Both the position numbers and the translations under genes were made by a program. A DNA stretch of 64,000 nt from Listeria cossartiae subsp. cayugensis (GTDB lineage Bacteria; Bacillota; Bacilli; Lactobacillales; Listeriaceae): the NCBI RefSeq assembly GCF_014229095.1, contig NZ_JAARZC010000001.1, positions 1,333,947 to 1,397,946 on the forward strand. Direction: 5' to 3'. Below, in pieces: positions 27,547-35,126 of this stretch; within the stretch, counting starts at the first letter, position 1, and each line of letters starts with the position of its first letter. The notes beneath the pieces were generated by a model. It saw only the letters and a list, made by a program, of their open reading frames with translations, made no database searches and was not told where the DNA came from.

Positions 27547-29299
27547 CTGCCGCACCCCCTTCTTCCAAAGCTTCCTCCAGTTGTTGCTCGTGGAACATTT
27601 CCGCATACCAGCCACCTAAAGCCATAAGTTCCATATGCGTTCCTCGCTCCACAATTTGTCCTTTGTCAATCACGATAATCAAATTCGCATGTTCTACAGA
27701 GCTAAGTCTGTGCGCGCTAATGATTGTTGTCTTATCAGAACGATTCTCTTTTAAATTAGCTAAAATTTGTTCCTCTGTTTTCGCATCAACCGCCGAAAGC
27801 GCATCATCTAAAATCAGCAATTCCGGATTCATAATTAACGCCCGCGCAATTGCAAGTCGCTGCTTTTGACCACCAGAAAGTGAAACCCCACGCTCACCTA
27901 CCACTGTATCATAGCCATTTTCAAAACCTAGAATATCTTCATCGACAGAAACGAGTTGCGCGATATTGCTCACTTCTTCCTGCGATGCATCTGGTTTCCC
28001 AAAACGAATATTATCTCGAACTGTTGTCGAAAATAAAAACTGATCTTGCGGCACATAGCCAATCGCTTCTCTTAACGCTCGAACCGTATAATCTTGAATT
28101 TTCACATCAGCGAAAGCAATTTTGCCTTCATACGTATCATATTCACGCATTAAAAGTTTTAATAAAGATGTTTTCCCAGAACCAGTTCGACCAACAATCC
28201 CTAACGTTTCACCCGCTTTTAATTCAAAATGAATCGCAGACAAGACAGGTTCGGTTTCATCTGGATACGTAAATTGGTCCAGTTCCACTTGTAAGTCACC
28301 AACAGGAACTGTGTCAATCGCGCCATCATGGTCAAGCACATCTTCTTTTTCCGCAAGTAAATGCTGTACCCGGTCATAAGACGCATTCCCGCGCTGAATA
28401 ATATTGTATAAGAAACCAAATGCTAACATCGGCCAAATTAATAAGAATAAGTAGTTCGAAAACGCAATCACTTGCCCAATAGTCAACTGCCCATCCACAA
28501 CAAATTTCGCACCGAAACCAAGGGAAAGCACAAAGGAAATCCCAACAATAATCGAAATCATCGGATCGAACATCGCATCCACTTTCGCAACAGAAATATT
28601 TTTTTGAACGACTTCTTTGGTTTGTTTCGCAAAATCTTGAATATCTTCTTTCTCTTGCCCAAAGGTCCGTGTTACTTTAATTCCAGAAATACTTTCTTGC
28701 GTTTTATCATTTAACATTGAAAAAGCTGCCTGCGCCCCGTGAAAGCGGTCATGAAGCTTTTTACCTAGAATCGAACTTCCGAGTACCATAAACGGCATCG
28801 GCAGTAAGGCAATCAGCGTCAACCGCCAGTCAATCGTAATCGCCATTGTCGCAATGACTGTTCCACCTGTTAAAACCGAGTCTGATAAAGTCAAGACACC
28901 GATTCCCGCTACTTGTTGAATGGCGGTAATATCATTTGTCGCATGTGCCATTAAATCTCCCGTACGATACCGTTGGAAGAAAAATGGCGACATCTTCGTA
29001 AAATGTTCAAATAATCGTAAGCGTAACGTTCGTTGTAATTTATTATCAGAACCGAAAATCAACATCCGCCAAACGTAGCGACCACCGTATGCAAGAATCG
29101 CTGCCACAATGAGAATAACCATCCATTTAATCAATTTATCTTTTGTCAGTGAGTCGTTCGTCACGGCATCTACCGTATAACCGATAATTTGCGGTGGAAC
29201 CAACTGCAAAAGCGCAATCGTAAACAAAATCGTTACTCCAAATGCATAAGATTTCCAATTTTCTTTAAAAAACCAGCCTAATGCTTTATATATTTTCAA
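27530..29299 (-). CDS. Heterodimeric ABC exporter subunit, BmrC/YheI-like
   Basis: This 589-aa half-transporter has six transmembrane segments and an ATPase domain with Walker A VGRTGSGKTS and signature LSGGQKQR. Walker B LLILDDALSAVD has Asp at the catalytic Glu position, marking the degenerate site of heterodimeric exporters. I choose the TTG at 29299 (LKIYKALGWFFKENW) because GGGAGGG lies about 10 bases upstream; the frame further upstream runs through an attenuator-like hairpin. Together with the next gene it resembles B. subtilis bmrC-bmrD. Confidence 0.9.
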   Translation of the reverse strand: MKIYKALGWFFKENWKSYAFGVTILFTIALLQLVPPQIIGYTVDAVTNDSLTKDKLIKWMVILIVAAILAYGGRYVWRMLIFGSDNKLQRTLRLRLFEHFTKMSPFFFQRYRTGDLMAHATNDITAIQQVAGIGVLTLSDSVLTGGTVIATMAITIDWRLTLIALLPMPFMVLGSSILGKKLHDRFHGAQAAFSMLNDKTQESISGIKVTRTFGQEKEDIQDFAKQTKEVVQKNISVAKVDAMFDPMISIIVGISFVLSLGFGAKFVVDGQLTIGQVIAFSNYLFLLIWPMLAFGFLYNIIQRGNASYDRVQHLLAEKEDVLDHDGAIDTVPVGDLQVELDQFTYPDETEPVLSAIHFELKAGETLGIVGRTGSGKTSLLKLLMREYDTYEGKIAFADVKIQDYTVRALREAIGYVPQDQFLFSTTVRDNIRFGKPDASQEEVSNIAQLVSVDEDILGFENGYDTVVGERGVSLSGGQKQRLAIARALIMNPELLILDDALSAVDAKTEEQILANLKENRSDKTTIISAHRLSSVEHANLIIVIDKGQIVERGTHMELMALGGWYAEMFHEQQLEEALEEGGAADGSDE

Positions 29300-29330
29300 A
29301 CAACAATCCCTCCCTTTTTTCCTTAAAATT

Positions 29331-29369
29331 GGACAAATAAAAATAATGGACCTATTTCTGCCCATTATT
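29331..29369 (-). terminator. Candidate attenuator in front of the ABC exporter genes
   Basis: On the minus strand AATAATGG (29362-29369) pairs with CCATTATT (29342-29349) over a 12-base loop and is followed by TTTATTTG. It lies between the leader ORF and the exporter start. Inside the leader ORF, GGACC can pair with the GGUCC in this loop and stem, an alternative fold that would prevent termination (inference). Confidence 0.6.
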
Positions 29370-29420
29370 ACCCGAAAAAATATATTTATTTGTCACCACT
29401 TTGTATAAAATAAAACCAAA

Positions 29421-29519
29421 TTAAAGGAGAGCTCCCTTGTCCCTGAAATGGTCCGGTGAAATAAATTCTATTTTTACGCGCAATAATGCCTTGTTTGAAG
29501 TCTTCATATAATTATTCAT
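29421..29519 (-). CDS. Short ORF, possible leader peptide of the exporter operon
   Basis: This 32-codon ORF begins MNNYMKTSNKALLRVK and has AAGGAGG exactly 8 bases before its ATG. It lies between a good promoter and the candidate attenuator. In B. subtilis the bmrCD exporter is preceded by a small ORF, bmrB, whose translation controls attenuation in response to ribosome-targeting drugs; the position here is the same. The peptide itself shows no recognised motif, and function as a leader is inferred from layout only. Confidence 0.6.
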   Translation of the reverse strand: MNNYMKTSNKALLRVKIEFISPDHFRDKGALL

Positions 29520-29556
29520 CGTCCATTCCTCCTTTGTTTTATTATGCAACGATATT

Positions 29557-29585
29557 AGTTTAACCGATTTTTTTTGAAAGCGCAA
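29557..29585 (-). promoter_or_regulatory. Promoter of the leader ORF/ABC exporter operon
   Basis: -35 TTGCGC (29580-29585), 17-base spacer, -10 TAAACT (29557-29562) on the minus strand. Confidence 0.7.
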
Positions 29586-29670
29586 CAAATAATTGCAAAT
29601 TGTTTAAAAATTATTTTTATTATATAAAAGAAAGCATAACGATTATCGTACATATCGTTATGCTTTCTTC

Positions 29671-30291
29671 TTATTTTTCTTCTGGAACTACTTGGTTTTC
29701 CACTGCTTCTTCATACAGCTCAAATTCTTCTGTTTTGATAACTTCTTTTTCCGTATCGATATTTTTCGTTTTCTCATCGAAGGAAATAGTCGAGTTCCCG
29801 CCCGCTACAAGCAAGGAGCCATCGTCTTGTATATATGCAGTGAAGATATAAACTTTGCCTACTTCCGGCAGTTGGTCATCTTCAAATACATCATAAGCAG
29901 ATCCGTCTTCACGAATCCCACCTTGTTTTTCAAGTGAAATTTCTTTATTAACTGTTAATTCATTTTTTAAATTAGTAATTACTTCTACTTTATAATTTGT
30001 ATACGCCTCACCAATATATGCTATCGAACCATCTTCTTGCTCGATTGGTGTTTTATTTTTATATGCAGTTCCTGTCTCTTCTGTAACTTTCCCTACAAAA
30101 ACATAATCAGCGTCACCAACGACTTCATTTGGATTATCTACATCAAGTGTATAATCGGAAAAAATGGCATAAGTTGGTACATCTTTTTTCTTTGGTTCTG
30201 CTTTTTCGGCATACGTATTTACTGTTAAGAAACAGCCGACGCCTAAAATACTAACTACTGAAGCAATAATTCCCATAGTTGTTTTTTTCAA
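29671..30291 (-). CDS. Secreted or membrane-anchored protein, unknown function
   Basis: This 206-aa protein has an N-terminal signal (basic start, hydrophobic core to about residue 25, likely cleavage after NTYA). A mainly acidic, beta-rich domain follows (VGDADYVFVGKVTEETGT, YKVEVITNLKNEL, VYIFTAYIQDDGSLLVAGG) and a Glu-rich tail. Start TTG at 30291 with AAAGGGG 8 bases upstream. It lies 14 bases after the matrixin-like gene in the same direction, so the two are probably cotranscribed. It could be a partner, inhibitor or substrate of that protease; this is only inference. Confidence 0.8.
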   Translation of the reverse strand: MKKTTMGIIASVVSILGVGCFLTVNTYAEKAEPKKKDVPTYAIFSDYTLDVDNPNEVVGDADYVFVGKVTEETGTAYKNKTPIEQEDGSIAYIGEAYTNYKVEVITNLKNELTVNKEISLEKQGGIREDGSAYDVFEDDQLPEVGKVYIFTAYIQDDGSLLVAGGNSTISFDEKTKNIDTEKEVIKTEEFELYEEAVENQVVPEEK

Positions 30292-30305
30292 TGTGTGTAC
30301 CCCTT

Positions 30306-30800
30306 TTAATATTTTTTATATGCTGCGTCATACGAAATTTTATCATTTGTGGATAAAGTCGTTTTCGATGTACTGTACTGATACATAACGTCCGAAGCTG
30401 CATTATGCGCTAATCGTAAACCATGTCCTAATTCATGTGTAGCCACATTTTGTTTCCCAGCGTTATTCTTTTTATCCATATTTTTCTTGTTAAACGTGAT
30501 TTTCCCATTGCTGTAAGTCGTTGCATTGATATTGTTATTTGCTGAAATATCACTACAATATACATCTGATTTATTCGTTGCAGACGCTGGTCTAATAACA
30601 CCTTTTTTATAGGCATTCCAAGTGTTAGCTCCACTTCTAATAAAAGACATATATTTTGAATTTCCGGAGTAATCCAAGTGTTTGCTAGAATCCACTAGAT
30701 CCCAACCATTGATTTTTGCGGCCGCACTCGCTTCTTGTCCCGGAAGGAAAACCGTCCATAAACATACAAATGCCACTAACAATGTTACTATTTTCTTCAT
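30306..30800 (-). CDS. Secreted matrixin-like metalloprotease with altered zinc motif
   Basis: This 164-aa protein has a signal peptide ending near EASAAA. Its zinc-binding stretch is HELGHGLRLAH (around residues 127-137), followed by the Met-turn DVMYQ. That is the metzincin/matrixin plan (HEXXHXXGXXH), except that the conserved Gly is Arg. The chain before it (RSGANTWNAYKKG, VYCSDISANNNINATTY) resembles the small matrixin catalytic domain without a propeptide. RBS GAGGAG is 9 bases before ATG. No function is recognised with certainty; peptidase activity remains to be shown. Confidence 0.82.
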   Translation of the reverse strand: MKKIVTLLVAFVCLWTVFLPGQEASAAAKINGWDLVDSSKHLDYSGNSKYMSFIRSGANTWNAYKKGVIRPASATNKSDVYCSDISANNNINATTYSNGKITFNKKNMDKKNNAGKQNVATHELGHGLRLAHNAASDVMYQYSTSKTTLSTNDKISYDAAYKKY

Positions 30801-31106
30801 TCTGTGTCGCTCCTCTTTGTAAGTAATCGTTTAATTAAATGAAACCGTATACATATCCTATTAAAAATAAAATTATTTTTAATATTCTTCCCTTTGAATA
30901 CAGTTTTCTTCATCTTCGTCTAACCCAGTTCTGATTGCTAAAAAGATAGCACTAACTTACTGCTCGTTTTCTTGCTCACCTCTCTTTTTGAATTTATCAT
31001 AAAAATAGGAATTGCATTGAACAACCTATTGTTATCACTTAATAAATAACATGTTCACTTGAGAGCATAAGTTTAGTCTGGTACAAAAAAATTGTACCAT
31101 GAATTT
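30801..31106 (-). other. Long leader region before the matrixin-like gene
   Basis: No convincing gene. It contains a perfect hairpin GGTACAA/TTGTACC (about 31080-31098) just after the repeat-associated -10 box and an AT-rich inverted repeat near 30861-30882. A 38-codon ORF (30797-30913) overlaps the protease start as ATGA but has no good ribosome site. Confidence 0.5.
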
Positions 31107-31110
31107 CCAC

Positions 31111-31160
31111 TGTATAACCAAAAATGTAATGAAATGCCTGTTTTACGTCGCGAACGACTT
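31111..31160 (-). repeat. Copy 1 of a two-copy regulatory module
   Basis: The first 26 bases (31111-31136) are identical to 32629-32654. After a diverged 10-base stretch, 13 bases containing GTCGCGAACGAC are identical again. On the minus strand it reads GTCGTTCGCGAC, a GTCG-N4-CGAC dyad, then about 30 bases later TATACA as a possible -10 box. A further shared block lies around 31275-31293. Confidence 0.8.
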
Positions 31161-31403
31161 AAAAACGTCCTTAATTATAATCATTATTACTCTTTTTGAG
31201 CTAAAAGTTACTGAAAATCCGCATTTCCACTCATTTTAGATTGGTTTTTTCTTTTTTATACATCAGATTTATGAGACTTCACTAAATGTTCATAATTCGG
31301 TAATAGCACCTCAATATTTAATACTGTTAACCCCTAAAACATATAAAATATTATATTTCCATCGCATAAATATTCACCAACGGTATATTTAATTTTGATA
31401 AAT
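31161..31403. other. Intergenic stretch upstream of repeat copy 1
   Basis: AT-rich and without an ORF of note. It includes CTTCACTAAATGTTCATA (about 31275-31292), whose near match CTTCACAAAAAGTTCATA lies at a similar distance beyond repeat copy 2. Confidence 0.5.
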
Positions 31404-31406
31404 AAA

Positions 31407-31433
31407 AAAACCTCGATCCTTTATCGAGGTTTT
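31407..31433 (-). terminator. Terminator after the 79-aa membrane protein gene
   Basis: Minus-strand AAAACCTCGAT pairs with ATCGAGGTTTT around AAAGG and runs into T7. Confidence 0.88.
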
Positions 31434-31436
31434 CAG

Positions 31437-31676
31437 CTATATACTAATGATAATACTCACTACCATAACGACTATACCGAATACAAATGCCACGAAGAAT
31501 CCATACCACTTCTCCTTATAGGTAGCAAACGCTGAAACTGCATAAATAAGCAAATAGATGAGTTGTAGCCAGAGCGGTGAATTCATTCCTTCTTTCGTCT
31601 GTATCATCGTCCACAAACTATTTAGTAAAAATAGCATAAATAAACCAATTAAAACAATCTTGATGATTTTTTTCAT
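31437..31676 (-). CDS. Small membrane protein, unknown function
   Basis: This 79-aa protein has three hydrophobic segments (about 5-23, 34-50 and 58-78) separated by MIQTKEGMNSP and YKEKW. The ATG is preceded by AGGGAGAG. It is the last of several tiny membrane protein genes on the minus strand and is followed by a good terminator. No family is recognised; immunity or stress-type small membrane proteins look similar, but this is only a guess. Confidence 0.7.
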   Translation of the reverse strand: MKKIIKIVLIGLFMLFLLNSLWTMIQTKEGMNSPLWLQLIYLLIYAVSAFATYKEKWYGFFVAFVFGIVVMVVSIIISI

Positions 31677-31779
31677 GTTGCTCTCCCTTTGTCGTTAATA
31701 TTCTCTTTCTCAAGTATAGCAAAAAAATGATGGATGTTAAACCATTTTTAGCGCAGAAAAACTACATAACTAAAAAGTA

Positions 31780-31998
31780 TTATTTGTACGGATAGAAATT
31801 ATTGAGTAATACCAGAATAGCGATAATAACTAGATCTACACGCAAAACATCTTTCTTATCTGCCATACAAAAAGCATGAATCAAACAGCCTAAAATGAGA
31901 ATTGGCCAAGTTAAAGCCTCATTAATTATCGGAGAGGCGAGTGTAGCTAAAAGCATAATAATTATAAATGTGTATTCAATTCCTTTAGATTTACTCAT
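31780..31998 (-). CDS. Small membrane protein, unknown function
   Basis: This 72-aa protein has hydrophobic segments at about 9-24, 29-45 and 53-68, with the loop CMADKKDVLRVD between the last two. AAGGAGAAC lies upstream of the ATG. It sits about 100 bases upstream of the 79-aa membrane protein gene in the same direction. No recognisable family or motif. Confidence 0.65.
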   Translation of the reverse strand: MSKSKGIEYTFIIIMLLATLASPIINEALTWPILILGCLIHAFCMADKKDVLRVDLVIIAILVLLNNFYPYK

Positions 31999-32171
31999 CT
32001 GTTAGTTCTCCTTTATCGTTGGTGAAGTTCGTGTCAATACTATCTAAGTATATCACGAGTTTCATCTATTGTTCTTTAAATCAAGAGGTGAATTTCTATT
32101 TGCCCACTTTCTGACTTAATTCCAAAAGAATCAAGATATCATGTCAAAAGTTATTTTAACATGCAAGTATG

Positions 32172-32303
32172 CTATTTCTTTTTTATTGTTATTTTTCTTT
32201 TGTGAATGTAAGCAATAACTCCAATAAGTAGTAGTATTAAAATTATTGGAGCAATAATTACCCATAAAGTATCATAATAACTAAAAACATTTCCAAGTAT
32301 CAA
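32172..32303 (-). CDS. Possible 43-aa single-span membrane peptide
   Basis: The reverse strand encodes MILGNVFSYYDTLW (TTG start), then a strongly hydrophobic stretch of about 20 residues and a basic tail HKRKITIKKK. That is a typical small transmembrane protein layout. The start is uncertain, with only GGAAGTG upstream. It may be a real small protein or the remnant of a longer gene; it continues the series of tiny membrane proteins in this region. Confidence 0.4.
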   Translation of the reverse strand: MILGNVFSYYDTLWVIIAPIILILLLIGVIAYIHKRKITIKKK

Positions 32304-32359
32304 ATTAACTACACTTCCAATTTAATATTTTAATGATTGAGTAAAATAACTTTCATAAT

Positions 32360-32545
32360 TCAACTATGTTTATTTTCTTTCTTTGCATTGCTGTATCTTA
32401 AAGTTTGGAACGCTGTACCTAAAAGTGATATAAAAGCACATGCCAACATAATTAGAAAGCCTGTTGCAAAATATATACATATACAAGATATTACAGTAAG
32501 CACATATACTCCTATAAGCCATTTTTCCATCTTCACTTTTTTCAT
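32360..32545 (-). CDS. Small membrane protein, unknown function
   Basis: This 61-aa protein (MKKVKMEKWLIGVYVLTV...) has two hydrophobic segments, about 8-25 and 29-46, and a basic tail (RYSNAKKENKHS). GGATG is found shortly before the ATG. It is the first gene after repeat copy 2, whose -10-like box lies about 85 bases upstream. The family is not recognised. Confidence 0.6.
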   Translation of the reverse strand: MKKVKMEKWLIGVYVLTVISCICIYFATGFLIMLACAFISLLGTAFQTLRYSNAKKENKHS

Positions 32546-32628
32546 TTACTATCCACATCCTTCATAAATTTAATGTTCAACGATATGAGTGCTATTTATC
32601 ACAAATATAATTTAGCATAAAAAAAGAA

Positions 32629-32678
32629 TGTATAACCAAAAATGTAATGAAATGTCCGATTCTTGTCGCGAACGACTA
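32629..32678 (-). repeat. Copy 2 of the two-copy regulatory module
   Basis: See copy 1 at 31111-31160. The minus strand reads GTCGTTCGCGAC, 7 bases, GGACAT as a weak -35, 17 bases, TATACA as -10, and then the 61-aa membrane protein gene. A block similar to that beyond copy 1 lies near 32794-32811. Confidence 0.8.
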
Positions 32679-32683
32679 AAAAT

Positions 32684-32965
32684 AAGATTTATTTAGGTTT
32701 ATTCTTACACAAAATGAGTATCATTGTGTTTTTAATCACAAAATAATACAAATCATCCGTTCTTATTCATAATTTATGCACTATTTTCCCAATGCTTCAC
32801 AAAAAGTTCATATTCACTCGAATTTTATGTTATCACATTTGTTAAAATCGCGAAATTATTTAATTATTTATCATTTTTAATTATTAATAAGTGAATAATG
32901 AAGTATAAGTATTCACTAAATCTTAAAATTATTGACTCTAGCAAAAGTGTATGTAAAATATTTCC
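32684..32965. other. AT-rich intergenic stretch, no gene seen
   Basis: Between repeat copy 2 and the tsf terminator there is only AT-rich sequence, the conserved CTTCACAAAAAGTTCATA block near 32794, and no supported ORF. Confidence 0.5.
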
Positions 32966-33007
32966 AAAGAAAAACCCCACATTTCCTAAGAAAATGCGGG
33001 GTTTTAG
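32966..33007 (-). terminator. Terminator of rpsB-tsf
   Basis: On the minus strand AAAACCCCGCATTT pairs with AAATGTGGGGTTTT (one G-U pair) and runs into TTTTC. It lies directly downstream of tsf. Confidence 0.88.
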
Positions 33008-33026
33008 TAATCAATTTAAAATTGAC

Positions 33027-33911
33027 TTATTTTTTCACTTGGCTCATTACTTCTTCAACAAAGTTATCTTCTTTTTTCTCGATTCCTTCGCCTACTTCGA
33101 AACGTACGAATGATACAACTTTACCACCGCTTTGTTTCACGTAGTCACCTACAGTGATGTCTGGGTTTTTAACGAAAGGTTGGTCTTCTAAGGAAATTTC
33201 GCTTAGATATTTTTTCAAACGGCCTTCTACCATTTTTTCGACGATATTAGCTGGTTTGCCTTCGTTTAATGCTTGTTGAGTTAATACTTCTTTTTCGTGT
33301 GCAACTTCTTCAGAAGAAACATCTTCACGAGAAATGTATTTAGGGTTGATTGCAGCGATGTGCATAGCAACGTCTTTTGCAACTGTAGCATCAGTAGTTC
33401 CTTCAAGAAGTGTAAGAACACCAATACGTCCGTTCATGTGGATGTATTCGCCGAAAGCAGAGTTGTCCTCTTTTTCTTTTACTTCAAAACGACGAAGGGA
33501 AATGTTTTCACCGATTTTTGTAATTGCTTCAGTGATGTAATCTTGAACAGTTTGGCCATTAGGCATTTCTGTTTTAAGTGCGTCTTCTAAGCTATCTGGA
33601 CGTACTGCAAGAATTTGTTTAGCTAAAGCGTCAACTAATTGTTGGAAGTTATCGTTTTTAGCAACGAAATCTGTTTCAGCATTTACTTCTAGTACTACTG
33701 CATGTTTTTCATTGCTGATTACATGAGTCATACCTTCAGAAGCTACACGATCAGATTTTTTCGCAGCTTTAGCGATTCCTTTTTCACGAAGATAGTCAAT
33801 TGCTTTTTCCATATCTCCTTCTGTTTCTACAAGTGCTTTTTTACAATCCATCATACCAGCACCAGTTTTTTCACGTAATTCTTTTACCATTTGAGCTGTA
33901 ATATTAGCCAT
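33027..33911 (-). CDS. tsf: Translation elongation factor Ts
   Basis: This 294-aa factor recycles EF-Tu-GDP. It has the N-terminal UBA-like [27 protein letters not shown] and the [11 protein letters not shown] motif of the EF-Tu-contacting core, then the repeat of the C-terminal subdomain with [15 protein letters not shown]. It is the second gene of the rpsB-tsf operon, 79 bases after rpsB, with a hairpin between the two. Confidence 0.98.
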   Translation of the reverse strand: MANITAQMVKELREKTGAGMMDCKKALVETEGDMEKAIDYLREKGIAKAAKKSDRVASEGMTHVISNEKHAVVLEVNAETDFVAKNDNFQQLVDALAKQILAVRPDSLEDALKTEMPNGQTVQDYITEAITKIGENISLRRFEVKEKEDNSAFGEYIHMNGRIGVLTLLEGTTDATVAKDVAMHIAAINPKYISREDVSSEEVAHEKEVLTQQALNEGKPANIVEKMVEGRLKKYLSEISLEDQPFVKNPDITVGDYVKQSGGKVVSFVRFEVGEGIEKKEDNFVEEVMSQVKK

Positions 33912-33935
33912 TTATTTTCCCTCCAATTTTTCTCT

Positions 33936-33971
33936 TTAAAAAAGGTGATAAGAATAGTGCCTTATCACCTT
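33936..33971 (-). terminator. Intercistronic hairpin between rpsB and tsf
   Basis: Minus-strand AAGGTGATAAG pairs perfectly with CTTATCACCTT over an 8-base loop and is followed by TTTTT. Placed between the two genes, it should act as a partial terminator or processing barrier that sets the S2 to EF-Ts ratio. Confidence 0.8.
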
Positions 33972-33990
33972 GAAAGTTTCAAATAAAATC

Positions 33991-34740
33991 TTATGCTTCA
34001 GTAGTTTCTTCTGTAGCTTTTTCTTCTACAGGAGCAACTTCCGCTTCCGTTAACTCTTCCCCTTGGTTCACTTCAATGATAGCGTCAGCCATTTTAGCAG
34101 TTAAAAGTTTAACCGCGCGGATAGCGTCATCATTTGCAGGGATTACGTAGTCGATTTCATCCGGATCACAGTTTGTATCAACAATACCGATGATAGGAAT
34201 ATGAAGTTTACGAGCTTCTGCAACCGCAATACGTTCTTTGCGTGGGTCAACGATGAATAATGCATCAGGAAGACCTTTCATGTCTTTGATTCCGCCTAAG
34301 AAGCGTTCTAATTTTTCTTGTTCTTTTTTAAGAAGGACAACTTCTTTTTTAGGAAGGACTTCAAAAGTTCCATCTGCTTCCATTCTTTCGATTTTTTTAA
34401 GGTGTTGAATACGTTTTTGAATAGTTTCAAAGTTAGTTAAAGTACCACCTAACCAACGATGATTCACGAAATATTGTCCAGAACGGATAGCTTCGTCGCG
34501 AACGGATTCTTGCGCTTGTTTTTTAGTTCCTACGAACAGGATAGTTCCGTTGTCGCTAGCTACTTCACGCATGAAGTTGAAAGCTTCGTCTACTTTTTTC
34601 ACTGTTTTTTGTAGGTCAATGATATAAATACCATTTCTTTCTGTGAAGATATATTTCTTCATTTTTGGGTTCCAACGGCGAGTTTGGTGACCGAAGTGAA
34701 CGCCAGCTTCTAATAATTGTTTCATTGAAATAACAGGCAT
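33991..34740 (-). CDS. rpsB: 30S ribosomal protein S2
   Basis: This 249-aa protein starts [27 protein letters not shown], the S2 signature, and contains [13 protein letters not shown] and the [19 protein letters not shown] block. It ends in a Glu/Ala-rich tail. RBS AGGAGG lies 8 bases before the ATG. It heads the rpsB-tsf operon with its own strong promoter and a leader of about 130 bases. Confidence 0.98.
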   Translation of the reverse strand: MPVISMKQLLEAGVHFGHQTRRWNPKMKKYIFTERNGIYIIDLQKTVKKVDEAFNFMREVASDNGTILFVGTKKQAQESVRDEAIRSGQYFVNHRWLGGTLTNFETIQKRIQHLKKIERMEADGTFEVLPKKEVVLLKKEQEKLERFLGGIKDMKGLPDALFIVDPRKERIAVAEARKLHIPIIGIVDTNCDPDEIDYVIPANDDAIRAVKLLTAKMADAIIEVNQGEELTEAEVAPVEEKATEETTEA

Positions 34741-34874
34741 GTGTTATTCCCTCCTATTGGTTTATTTTTTGCGGATAACCGCCCTCCGCATGGATCAACC
34801 AGCTGAAAAACTTGAACGAACAAGTCGTTAAGCACCTTCTCAGTCTGTCACCGTGCGTGTGTGATTTAACACTG
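34741..34874 (-). promoter_or_regulatory. Leader of rpsB, possible autoregulatory RNA
   Basis: The leader contains several self-complementary stretches (CTTAACGACTTGTTCGTTCAAG; GGAGGGCGGTTATCCGC). Ribosomal protein leaders often bind the encoded protein; whether this one does is not known. Confidence 0.45.
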
Positions 34875-34880
34875 TTTCCT

Positions 34881-34909
34881 AATATACCATAAAAATACTA
34901 TAAATGCAA
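34881..34909 (-). promoter_or_regulatory. Promoter of rpsB-tsf
   Basis: -35 TTGCAT (34904-34909), 17-base spacer, -10 TATATT (34881-34886). Confidence 0.85.
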
Positions 34910-35079
34910 GAGCAATTGCGGTATTCCTTGTATTTATCTTTACATATTCGCAACTGGAATTCATTTGGACACTGTACGTTATTTATTTAAACGACATGAT
35001 GGCGTTTGGTGTACAAATTTGGCACGATACCTTCAATTTTGCATACTAAATTCACAGAGAAATTTCTACCAAATACAAA

Positions 35080-35120
35080 ACCGCTCCAAAATTAGCAACA
35101 ATACTAATTTTGAAGCGGTC
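35080..35120 (-). terminator. Terminator of leuS
   Basis: On the minus strand ACCGCTTCAAAATTAG pairs with CTAATTTTGGAGCGGT (16 bp with one G-U) and is followed by TTTGTATTT. The stretch 34910-35079 towards rpsB shows no gene. Confidence 0.88.
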
Positions 35121-35126
35121 TCCTAA

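Noticed and set aside
29447..29470. Search for an alternative start (ATGGACGATGAATAA) of the leader ORF
   Set aside because: That ATG opens only four codons before a stop; the ATG 6 bases later is the likelier start, although a tiny start-stop cannot be excluded.
30797..30913. 38-codon Lys-rich ORF overlapping the matrixin start as ATGA
   Set aside because: No good ribosome binding site, AT-rich chance composition; only the ATGA overlap speaks for it.
31111..31160. CRISPR-type repeats
   Set aside because: Only two copies 1.5 kb apart and no spacers or cas genes; no CRISPR array was seen anywhere in the window.
31111..32683. Repeat copies as the ends of a transposon or integron-like element
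   Set aside because: The copies are direct, only partly identical, and have no target duplication or transposase between them; a shared promoter/operator module fits better.
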